A stretch of DNA of 64,000 nucleotides from Paragorgia papillata. Its lineage: Eukaryota; Cnidaria; Anthozoa; Scleralcyonacea; Coralliidae. Below, in pieces: positions 47,764 to 59,700 of this stretch (positions are counted from its first letter, which is position 1; every line of letters begins with the position of its first letter). The notes under the pieces were generated by a model. The model was not told the DNA's origin, did no database searches, and saw only the letters and a list, made by a program, of their open reading frames with translations. The translations under genes and the position numbers were made by a program. The stretch covers positions 1,818,501 to 1,882,500 of the forward strand of contig JAWNZC010000013.1 of the NCBI GenBank assembly GCA_035771165.1, given 5' to 3'.

Positions 47764-48475
47764 ATGTATGATGTGTACGATGTATGGTGTAATGGTGTAT
47801 TGTGTATTGTGTATTGTGTAATGGTGTATGGTATATGGTGTATGGTGTACTGTGTATTGGGAATTGGGTATGGTGTAATGGTGTATGGTCTATGGTCTAT
47901 GGTCTATGGTGTACTGTGTATTGTGTATTGGGAATTGTGTATGGTGTATGGTGTATTGTGTAATGGTGTATTGTGTATGGTATATGGTGTATTGTGTAAT
48001 GGTGTATGGTATATGGTGTATTGTGTAATGGTGTATGGTATATGGTGTATTGTGTAATGGTGTATGGTGTATTGTGTAATGGTGTATGGTATATGGTGTA
48101 TTGTGTAATGTGTATGGTGTATTGTGTATGGTGTATGGTGAATGGTGTATGGTGAATGGTGTATTGTATAGTGTGGTATAATGTGTATGGTGTAATGTGT
48201 ATGGTGTATGTGTATGGTATGGTGGATGGTGTTATGGTGTGTATTGGTGTATGGTGCATGGTGTATGGCGTATGGTGAATGGTGTATTGTATAGTGTGGT
48301 ATAATGTGTATGGTGTAATGTGTATGGTGTATTGTGTATGGTGTATTGTGTATGTGTATAGTGCATGGTGTATGGTGTATTGTGTATGGTGTATGGTGAA
48401 TTGTGTATTGTGAATGGTGTATTGTGAATCGTGCATTGTGTATTGTGTAAAGCGTATTGCGTATTATGTATAATT
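47764..48475. repeat. (GTGTATG/GTGTATT)n low-complexity array
   Basis: Approximately 7-bp units ggtgtat, tgtgtat and ggtatat, with a duplicated block near 48160-48200 and 48280-48320. ORFs on both strands are period artefacts. Confidence 0.95.
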
Positions 48476-49033
48476 ACTACAGACAAATGTTATGCGAATT
48501 ATTTTGAAGACCCCATAGAAAACTATGTTATTGACTGATATTACATTTCGTTAAATTTAGCACCGCATGCATTGCTTTAGTGCATTTCTTTAGCACACCT
48601 GACGGTATGTTTTTCACTAACATGGTTATTGATAACACACCATAAGGTGTATTATAGATGTCACAAAAATACACCATGGTGAACACACTATAGTATGTAA
48701 GAAAACACACCTTTTCAAAAAACACATCTCGAAGCGTGTCAAATGTTTGGACAAACGAAAAACACATCTTGAGTTGTGTTATAGTAACGAACACACCTGT
48801 GTTATTGCAACACGTGTTAAATATTGGCCAAGAAAAGTGTGTTATCGTAACACACCCGTTTTTAAGAGTGTATATTCCACATTGAGACAACAAAATTTCC
48901 CATTCCAAATTTCCCATTCAATTTACGTTTGCTGAAACTATGTCAAGTCTGACCTTCTGTCATATATTTGATATCTTAAACACGACGCCTACCACTACGA
49001 AAAATTATTTCCCCCCCCCCTGACGCCGCCATA
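48476..49033. other. Intergenic with repeated aacacacc motifs
   Basis: About 48640-48870 holds many aacacacc/ggtgtgtt-like words in both orientations, suggesting a foldback remnant. Termini could not be defined. A C10 run lies near 49011. Confidence 0.4.
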
Positions 49034-49536
49034 TTGTTACAGAAATCTGACAGAGAGGTTCTTTCCCCCTGTTTCTTTTCAGTATTCTTGTTTCCGGCTT
49101 TCCGGCTTTCCAACGGACTACTTCTATGACTCTCAACAAAACTCTTCCGAACGCGAAGGAGAGAGTAAAACTGACGCATCGCCATCGGACGCGTGCCTTT
49201 CAAAACGAAACTGCATTTGTAACCCCAGCTCAATTTGCATAGGTCATGCCCTCTGCCATGGCAAAGCCAATCAACATTCGCGGTTTTCACCCACGCTCGG
49301 CTATTAAACATTGAAATTCTAGGATCAATTAAACAAAGGCTTACCTAGAAAACCGAAAGCTTCCGCGTATCAAACGAAAGTTTAAAGGGCGAGTAGTAAC
49401 TAGTGAAGTGTTGTGAAACCGGCGTAACTAGCTATAGCTATAGTGTCGAGCTCCTCACAGTAATAACAGGACCGCAAAGTTAATCAATATAGGACGCTAT
49501 CGACAGTGTCGAGTGCATACTAATTCCTAGACGTCG

Positions 49537-49761
49537 ATGGCAGAAGGTGGGAGAAGAAATAATAAGAATGAAAGGCACAGCGGCTTTAATCGACACTGGT
49601 TTACAAGGAAAGCAAAGGCTTTCGAATACAGATGTTGTATCTGTGAGCAGGTTCTCGATGACCCGCAACAACTTGTGAGCTGTGGACATCAGTTTTGTAA
49701 ACTCTGTCTACCTGCCGGGCAAGTAAAGTAAGTGTTATACCTATATAGTAGACATAGCAAT

Positions 49762-49796
<35 letters not shown>

Positions 49797-50710
49797 CAGA
49801 TATACTACGCACGAATGCGTGCCTGGCTCGCAGTATATCTATTCAAGTCAACGACTACTCGAATACTCGTATTACCAGAACGAACAACACTTGTAAGTAC
49901 ACGGCCTCCGTGGCTCTCGGAGCACTATAGCTGCCACTAGAAGGTTGCGAATTCGATTTCAAGCTGGAAGGCCTTGATGTTGCGTTTTCGCAACCGGTCC
50001 AGCGATTCGGTCTTAAAATGTACATTTCGGTGTGCTGAAACGACTGAAGTACACTGCGATTCGTCAGAGAACGCCGCTATATTCAAGTCCACCTTCGATT
50101 CAATCTCCTGTTACGGGAATCTATATCTATATTTATATCTATAGACTATATCTATATCTATATATATATATCTTTTTCCTTAAGAGTGTTCTATGATTAA
50201 TTTCGTGCCTTCTTCGTGAACTTTATATGTTACAAACTTATATATCTACCCTGGCAATGCGGGTAAAGCTGTCGGTTTAATTTATCTGTAGCTCGACGAA
50301 CAGCTGTGTGAGAAAGTAGTCAAATGAAATTTGTATGACTAGTATAGTATTACTACATACGATATATACCTCTGCAGAGGCATCACGCATAGCAATTAGT
50401 AATTTGATTAGTAGTGTATGATACGTTGTATGTGGTACGTTTGCGATCTTGGTCAGTGTAATGTAACAGGCGTTTGTTGGACGTTCGTCAAGCTTCGAAT
50501 TACTCATGAGCCCAGACAGGGTTCGAACCTGCAATCTTCTAATGACCGCATGTGCGACCGCATGTTCGAACCTGCAATCTTCTAATGACTGCATGTGCGA
50601 CCTTTGATGTGCAACTCCAGCGCAATATTGAAAACGGGTATTACAAGGCTTATATAATATAGTCACCTCCATGCAGTTGTATTAACCCTTTCGCTGCCAG
50701 ATTTCTCCCC

Positions 50711-50749
<39 letters not shown>

Positions 50750-53700
50750 AATCTGGCGTTAGACAGAGTAAAATAATAAAAGTCGACTTTGGCGGTGAAA
50801 GAGTTAAAAGTGCTTGTGCGTGTCAACGGCGTCACTCGCAGCAACGAATCGGACGGGATATAATTTTGCAGTCACACAGTGCATCGGATCGGTTGCTGGA
50901 CGTAATATATACATCCATATAGCCAAAACAACGTTTATATAGTAATGAAATACTGACGTTTCGAGCGGAGCCCTTCATGTTTTACTCTGATGAAGGGCTC
51001 CACTAGAAAGGTCAGTATTCCGTTTTACCATTTACCACTTTTCACTTTGCTCTAAGATCCAAAACATAGCCTACATCGCAGCACTCTACATTTTTACACT
51101 TATAGATCCTAAGATCCATGTCTTAGTTAGAATGAATATTAGAGCCTTTACTAAATGTTGCCAACGCGCAACATTCTCAAAGTGATATTAGTGAAATATC
51201 ACTTTAAAAATGTTGCGCCAGTTGGCAACGTTTAGGGGCTGTTTACATGAGCCGGGCTAGCCCGGCTAACCGGGCTGACTCGTGTCACGAAATTCTTTCC
51301 CCGGCCACAGAAAGAGATTTTAATCAACGTTAGGATTCGTTTACATCTAAACCAAGTCGATTCTTCTTTGTACATTTAGTTTACGCGAGTTTCAAATCCA
51401 CAGTGAGATCCTAATCAATCGCGTGAGCCCAGTTAACCGGGCTAGCCCGGCTCATGTAAACAGCCCCTTAGGGGCCGATTACATGGACCGGGCTAGCCCG
51501 GTTAACCGGGCTAGCTCGGTTAACCGGGCTAGCCCGCTTTATATATAAAACACATGTTGTTTTAACATTTCGATTACATGGCAAGCGGGCTAGCCCGGTT
51601 TGCCGGGATCCCGGTTGTCGCAACCGGGCTAGCCCGGTTAACCGGGATGAAAATGTCCATGTAATCGTTTTCAGCCCGGCAAACCGGGCTGAAAAACTGT
51701 TGAACTCGCTTCGATACGCGTTCGTTTGCTTGACTGTGTGAATAAATAGTGCTGAAAGGAACTGAAATAGAACATCAACGTTGTTTGTGTGTTTTGTGAT
51801 CAAAGCGAAGATTTAATAAATTAATTAGTCTTCGTGAAGACGCTTTCCTGGGTTAGCTAAGACTTTAACAATCTTTTTAGTAACGATGGGCTTACAAAAT
51901 AAATAATAGACTAATTAGTGTAAAACTGAAGTAAAACTAACGTAGCTTTGCCCTTATTTACTTGATAATTGCGAATTTCGGCCTGAAATCATCCCGGCTT
52001 ACCGGGCTAGCCCGCTCCATGTAATCGTTTTGTAAACTCATCCCGGTTAACCGGGCTAGCCCGGTTAACCGGGCCAGCCCGGTCCATGTAATCGCCCCCT
52101 AAGTAAAGCTTTTATAAATTAACATGCGTATATTATTTGTATTGATTTATTCCTTCATGGCATGGCTATACATATCCGAATTTTGATCTGGGCGGCTCTA
52201 TTATTCACTCTAAGACTACGATACCCGCCTGGTAAATCTTTGGTGAATGTTTTATAGATCCATCTATAGCTGTACTATCGCGGTTAACCAAATCTTCTCA
52301 ATGCGTGTGTTTACTGAAAATTGCTCGTAAGTTTAACTAAAAACTATAGCAACCGATCAGGACGTATAACGTATTATGATTACACAAGCATTTATAAAGA
52401 ATAAACGTTTAAACTTAAAAGACACAAGTGCCATCAGATTGGAGTAAACGTGCATGGCCAGTAAAGACACTTTTAGTCATTTAAAGTTGAGAAGAAGTCG
52501 TGTTCGGAATAATAAACTAGACGGTATCGAGTTGTCTCTTGCAAAGAGGCGCGGAGTGAAATTTACAGCTGGGTGGCACTGCGCTTTGTTTTGGTTTTAT
52601 AAAAAGCAAACAAATTTCGTCGATATAGCTTTGCTTTGTTTGCAGGGAATGTCAATTATGGACTGTGTGCCGTGATAGCCATGTGTTGCGATTTTGTGTC
52701 TTTTATAAAGAACGAGAAATTAATACAGTGCTGTTAACATTTCGTTGAAACTTCTACAGTGGAAAGGCTATTACCTGAAAGGCTGTGACAGTTTCAGGTG
52801 GCCCCGTATGGTTTAAACTGAGCGAAAAACAACAGGATGTGTATTTTTAAATATAAATTAATATTTGTTCGGTTGTCATGGTTTCGGTGAGAAAGCAGGT
52901 GTAAGATATGAAGCTATATATTGCTATATATTCTACACATATGCATATAGCCTGCGGTGCAGGCGTTTCGGCAGGGGGGGGGGGACAAGGCAGGCTATAG
53001 AAGCTATGTGAAGTGTGAACTATTTATCCTTCCAACAGGACTCTTATTTCGCCTAATCTCTAAATTATTTACGCATTCCATAGACTCGTTATCATTAAAC
53101 AGTTTTAGTTAACGACTGTTTGTCAACGAAGAGTTATATTCTCCGATATATAAATAGGATAGTGTTCATTGGACCGCACGATTGACGCGATCAGTTACCT
53201 GCGAGTTTTGAAATTTTCGCTGTTTTTTCTTTAAAGTCATTTAGTAAAAGCATTAGGAATGACAGTTTTAACTGCTGTTGAAATCATGATGAATTTGGTT
53301 TGTATACAGCTCCGCCTTGAGTGTCCACTCATAATCATTCATCCATTCCCCTCAATTGCAAAGCCATATGTAGTCATATGTTAATAATAGGAACCAGGCT
53401 CGGACTGGGCCCAATTTAGGGGCCTTGCCATTTCAGCTGTGAGGGGGGCCAAGCCTATAGGGGAGACAATTCGAGAAGTGTCTAGGGGGGTCTGGGGGCA
53501 TGCTCTCCCGGAAAATGTTGAAATCTAGAGTCTGTGAAATGGCATTTCCTGCGTTTTGGGGGAAGATTTTATAGAATTCCGGAGATTATAAAACATTAAA
53601 ACGTCATATTAAACACACAATTTACAAAAAATACAACAGATTTCAGGACTTCTCAACATTTAGAACAAAACATTTTTAACATTTCAGAACATAAGAAGCT

Positions 53701-56700
53701 GTTCCATTTCCGAGGACTTTGACGCAAGTTTTCGATACACTGCCTCGTTATCAACAGCCTTAAGTAAATCAACTTCTATAGAACAAATCATTACTGCTTC
53801 CAAAGTGTTACTGTTCACTAATTTCACCAATGCAGAATTAAGTAATTGCTTCAATGCTTCCAATTTGATAATTTATGGGTGTGTCTGGTCAGGGGCCCAT
53901 TTTGATGGGCCCATGTGCCATGGCACAATGGCACATAGGCCAGTCCGAGCCTGATAGGAACTTTAAGAAGACGGTGGTTAAAACGCAAGATAAGTTTTAC
54001 AATTTAAAGAAGTCACGGTTAACTGACTATTATATTTGATATTTGAAGCTAGTTTAATGACTTTCAAAACGCCCCAGTATTGCTAAAATAATTGTAGTGT
54101 CCGTATTGAAGTCATTCTCAAACAACAGTTCTCATCTTTTGGTCGTTGACGTCGTCCTGAAGACGTGAAAATGCTCTAAGTGGCGTTGTATAAAGAACGA
54201 GGACGGTGTTGAGATTACTCTTGGGTCTAAAAATTATTCATTCTCTTTGTATTGATCTAGCTCATTAAATACGTTACTTAGACGCCGTTTACACGATGCC
54301 GGTACAATTTGAAAACGGAACAAAATCATGCCGTTTAGGCCTTGCGCTTACAACGGAACAAAATCATGCCGTTTAGGCGACCTTACGTTACATTGCGAGA
54401 CCTTACATTACATTGTGACACCTTATACTACATTGCGAGACATTACGTTACACCTTACGTTTCATTGTCAAGAAATTTCATTTCGACTTCTTTATTTTCC
54501 ACTGTGCTGCGCATTGCAATTTATTGATTTACTATAATGGGATTTTTCTTTTCCGCAGAAGCTGTCCAGTATGCAACAAAGATGTAAAAGAGAACGAGGT
54601 ACGCAACTCATTGTCATTCACAACCTGCTTCAGCTTGTCTCTTTTGGCGTGAGATATGGGTACGACTGGAATGGGTTACCCAAAGGGCTTTATTTAAAGT
54701 GCCTATATCATCATTAGATTAGATTTTACATACTTTGGATATTTGGAACCTTCTGAAAAGATTTGTAATATATCTTCCTTTTCTAAAATTTCATCTTCAT
54801 GGACTTTTTTCCTGTTAAGTTTGACGTAAGTGACGTCTAAGCCGGAATTTGTCTATATAAAAACCACTTCACAGATTCCTGCGTAGATGTCACCTCCGTC
54901 AACTTTAACAGCGAAGACGTCCATGAAGACGAAATTTTAGAAAAGAAAGATATATTATGAATCTTGTCAGAGGGTACCAAATATCCTAAATATGTAAAAT
55001 CCCCAATTGTGATATAGGCACTTTAATTATTCCCAGAAATTTAATTATTTGTAGTAGTCAAGTACTTTCGATTTCCATTGCCCCTATACGCCTCGGTTTT
55101 CAGTAATATCATTCGAATCATTGAAAATCTTTGTAAAATAACTAAAACTATGGCTTGGTATGCCAAAGAGAAGTATTTTTTATTGTTTTTCTTACCTTGC
55201 AGATATTCCCGGATGAATCCGTCAGGCAGAAAGTTCTGTCTTTGCTAATGAAATGTCCGAATCAACGCTGCAACTGGAAGGGCTCGTTGCGAGAATTCCT
55301 AGAGGTAAGAAATTTGATAAGGGTGTGTGCTGTAATTTACCACTAGTGAGGAGCGAAGTTAAGCCCGATTAGACGGGGGTTAGTAATAGGCGACCGTCTG
55401 TTCGAGCTTGGAACTCGTGTGAGTAAAGTTATTGGTTCTCTCCTGTGCTTTGGGGTTTTTCATCCCTCCGTAAAATCAACTTAAATTAGCTTATGAGAGG
55501 TCCACTGAAAAGAGGTGTTTGTTTAAGAGAGGTGTCTGCTTAAGAGGGGTGTCTGCTTAAGAGGGGTGTCCGCTTAAGAGAGGTGTCCGCTTAAGAGAGG
55601 TGTCTGCTTAAGAGAGGTGTCTGCTTACGAGAGGTGTCTGCTTAAGAGATGTGTATGCTGAAGAGAGGTGTCCGCTTAAGAGAGGTGTCTGCTTAAGAGA
55701 GGTGTCTGCTTAAGAGAGGTGTCTGCTTAAGAGAGGTGTCTGTTTAAGAGAGGTGTCTGCTTAAGAGAGGTGTCTGCTTACGAGAGGTGTCTGCTTAAGA
55801 GATGTGTATGCTGAAGAGAGGTGTCCGCTTAAGAGAGGTGTCTGCTTAAGAGAGGTGTCTGCTTAAGAGAGGTGTCTGCTTAAGAGAGGTGTCTGCTTAA
55901 GAGAAGTGTCTGTTTAAGAGAGGTGTCTGCTTAAGAGAGGTGTCTGCTTAAGAGAGGTGTCTGCTTAAGAGGGGTGTCTGCTTAAGAGGGGTGTCTGCTT
56001 AAGAGAGGTGTTCTGCTTAAGAGAGGTGTCTGCTTAAGAGAGGTGTCTGCTTAAGAGAGGTGTCTACTTAAGAGAGGTGTCTGCTTAAGAGAGGTGTCTG
56101 CTTAAGAGAGGTGTCTGCTTAAGAGAGGTGTCTGCTTAAGAGAGGTGTCTACTTAAGAGAGGTGTCTCCTTAAGAGAGGTGTCTGCTTAAAAAAAGTGTC
56201 TGCTTAAAAAATAGTGTCTGCTTAGGAGAGGTGTCTACTTAAGAGAGTTGTCTGCTTAAGAGAGGTGTTTGCTTAAAAGAGGTGTTTGCTTAAAAGAGGT
56301 GTCGGCTCAAGAGGGGTGTCCAGTTAAAAGACGTGTTTTCAAAAATAATTATTTTGTTTAGAGGACGTTGTCGTTGAGGTTGACGTCGTAGATCTTACCT
56401 AATATTTTGACAGCCGCGAGAATTTGCTTATAAGACTAATTTGAGCATAGTTAATAGAACATATACATGCTTTGGAAACTGATTTGTCGCAAGAGTTTAT
56501 ATCCGCCAATATAAGCCTGTGGCGAAGAGCTGACCAATGAAAATGGCCTCTGTTAACCAAACCGACGAATCAAAAACGCGTACATACGATCTAGTTCAGT
56601 AAATAGGTTACTTAAGAGAGGTGTCCGCTTAAAAGAGGTGTCCGCTTAAGAGAGGTATCCGCTTAAGAGAGGTGTCCGCTTAAGAGAGGTGCCCGCTTAA

Positions 56701-59700
56701 GAGAGGTGTTGCTTAAGAGAGGTGTCCGCTTAAGAGAGATGTCCGCTTAAGAGAATTGTCCGCTTAAGAGAGGTGTCCAGTTAAGAGAGGTGTCCGCTTA
56801 AGAGAGGTGTCTGCTTAAGAGAGGTGTCCGCTTAAGAGAGGTGTCCGCTTAAGAGAGGTGTCCGCTTAAGAGAATTGTCCGCTTAAGAGAGGTGTCCAGT
56901 TAAGAGAGGTGTCCGCTTAAGAGGTGTCCGCTTAAGCGAGTTGTCCGCTTAAGAGAGGTGTCCAGTTAAGAGAGGTGTCCGCTTAAGAGAGGTGTCCGCT
57001 TAAGAGAGGTGTCCAGTTAAGAGAGGTGTCCGCTTAAGGGAGGTGTCCGCTTAAGAGGGGTGTCCTCTTAAAAGAGGTGTCCAGTTAATTAAGAGAGGTG
57101 TCTGCTTAAGGGAAGTGTCCACTTAAGAGATGTTTCTGTTAATACGGGTTCGACTGTAAAACTAACCTCTTTGTAAACCCTTATAGACGCACAAAATTGA
57201 ATGTAAATGTGACTTGGTCGCATGCACAAATGAAGGTTGTAAAGAGCATGTTCCTAAAGACATGCTGCCAAAGCACTTGGAAGGCGAATGCCAGTACAGA
57301 TTAATAGATTGCCGTTATTGTAAAAGAAAGATTGTATTTGCAAATGAAAAGGTGTGTTGATGCTTTTGTTGTGATATTACAGCTAACTCGCGGACCGCGT
57401 TGCGAGTATTAATTCTAAGTGATTATTTGTTTAACCATTTATTGGTCAGGTTTCCGGGAGCTCTCCCCTTCATGACCATAGCCTTGACGAGTAAAATCGT
57501 TTAGTATCTCAATGGTTAGAGCGTCTCGGGTTCTGAGTAGAATCGCTCGAACAAAAATTACATGCACACAGTTAACACAATTCTCATGTCGGAGCTAGCA
57601 TATGCATCTCTCCCCTTAACATTAATATTTTCTTACTTAAAACAATCCTTCTGTTTTAGGCGCACAAGGAAAACGACTGCCAACGTATTCCTATACCTTG
57701 CCAAGACTGCGGACGCGAATTTCCCAGGGAAGAGGTAAATTGAAGAGGTTGTTGCTAGTTAACTAAAAAAAAGGCTCGTAAAATTGCCGGTTTACTTACT
57801 TTTTTCAGAAAGTTTAAATAAAAACAAGTCAAGATACCTACCTACCTACCTATCCACCGTCTTACCTACCTACCTACCTACCTATAGCCATCTACCTACC
57901 TATACTTACCTACCTACCCACCTACCTACCTATCCGCCATCTTACTTACTGACCGACCGACCGACCGACCGACCGACCGACCGACCGACCGACCGACCGG
58001 ACCGACCGAACCGGACCGACCGACCGGACCGACCGGACCGACCGACCGGACCGACCCGACCCGACCGACCGAACCTGACCGGACCGACCGGACCGACCGG
58101 ACCGACCGGACCGACCGGACCGACCGGACCGAACCGACCCAACCGACCCGACCGAACCGACCCGACCGAACCGACCCGACCGAACCGACCCGACCGAACC
58201 GACCCGACCGAACCGACCCGACCTAACCGACCGACCTAACCGACCGACCTAACCGACCCGACCTAACCGACAGACCTAACCATCCGACCTAACCATCCGA
58301 CCTAACCGTCCTACCTAACCGACCTACCTAACCGACCTACCTAACCGACCTACCTAACCGACCTACCTAACCGACCTACCTAACCGACCTACCTAACCGA
58401 CCTACCTAACCGACCGACCTAACCGACCGACCTAACCATCCGACCTAACCATCCGACCTAACCGTCCTACCTAACCGACCTACCTAACCGACCTACCTAA
58501 CCGACCTACCTAACCGACCTACCTAACCGACCTACCTAACCGACCTACCTAACCGACCTACCTACCTACCCTACCTACCCTACCTACCGTCTTACTTACC
58601 GACCTACCTAACTAACCTACCTACCTACCTACCTACCTATCCACCGTCTTACTTACCTACCTACCTACCTACCTACCTACCTACCTACTTACCTACCTAC
58701 CCACTATCTTACCTACCTATCTACATACATATCTACCCATCGCCTTACCTAACCACCCACCCACCTAGCTATCTACTTACCTACCTACCTATCCATCGCC
58801 CTTCTTACTCACCTACCTACCTACCTACCTACCTACTTACCTACATATACCCACAGTCTTACCTACCTACCCACCTACCTACTTACCTATCCATCTACCT
58901 ACATATCAACCCATCGCCTTACCTAACCACCCACCCACCTATACCTATCTACTTACCTACCTACCTATCCATCGCCCTTCTTACTCACCTACCTACCCAC
59001 CTACCTATGTACTTACCTACCTATCTACCTCCTTAATTACCGATCGCCCTACTTACTCACCTACCCACCTACCAATCTACCTACTTGCCTACCAAGGTAA
59101 ACCACAGTACCTCCTGTACCGTATGTGCCAATTTATTTGTCTGACTGGCGCAAAAAAATGGAGGGGGTGCGACTAGTTAGTAAAACAGAGATTCTGTAGG
59201 GAAAACGTGATTTGTCGATAAACTGATGAGAAATTGATCGGTAAATTGATCGTAAAAAGTACACCCACCACAATCTCGAGCCCATAGTCACCCCCCTTTT
59301 CGGTCAGCGGGAGAGCGCGGGGGAGACTCTGGGGAAATTGGATTTAATTACTCCTGAAATGAGGGGTTCCGGTTGTTAAGCGCATGATCGTAGCCTCATC
59401 TGCTGTGCAGGATGTGCGTTGTGTTCATTATATTTGTTTGAAATCGCAAATACTATATTTGTGAGAACCCTGCATAAAATGCAGATCAAATGTACGTTAA
59501 AATTGTCGGAGAGAGACTGACACTGCTGGTGGTGGCACTTGACATAAACGTTATTGAAATCAAGGTAAACTTACTAAACTATCTGTTCACGACGCCAATA
59601 TCGTACTCGATCAGACGATCACAAGCCTTTTAATACGAGTGCGAAGGCTGATTCCTTCTTTAATTGTCTTAAATATGCTTTTTCGTTGTTTAAATTGTTT

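Noticed and set aside
47764..48486. Tyr/His/Thr-rich ORFs on both strands
   Set aside because: Artefacts of the 7-bp array.
52454..52675. 73-codon ORF in TRAF-B intron 1
   Set aside because: Copy A has the start but diverges after about 25 codons; no domain or splice support.
57784..58239. Proline/threonine/arginine-rich ORF
   Set aside because: Translation of ccta/ccga microsatellite; no start context or conservation.
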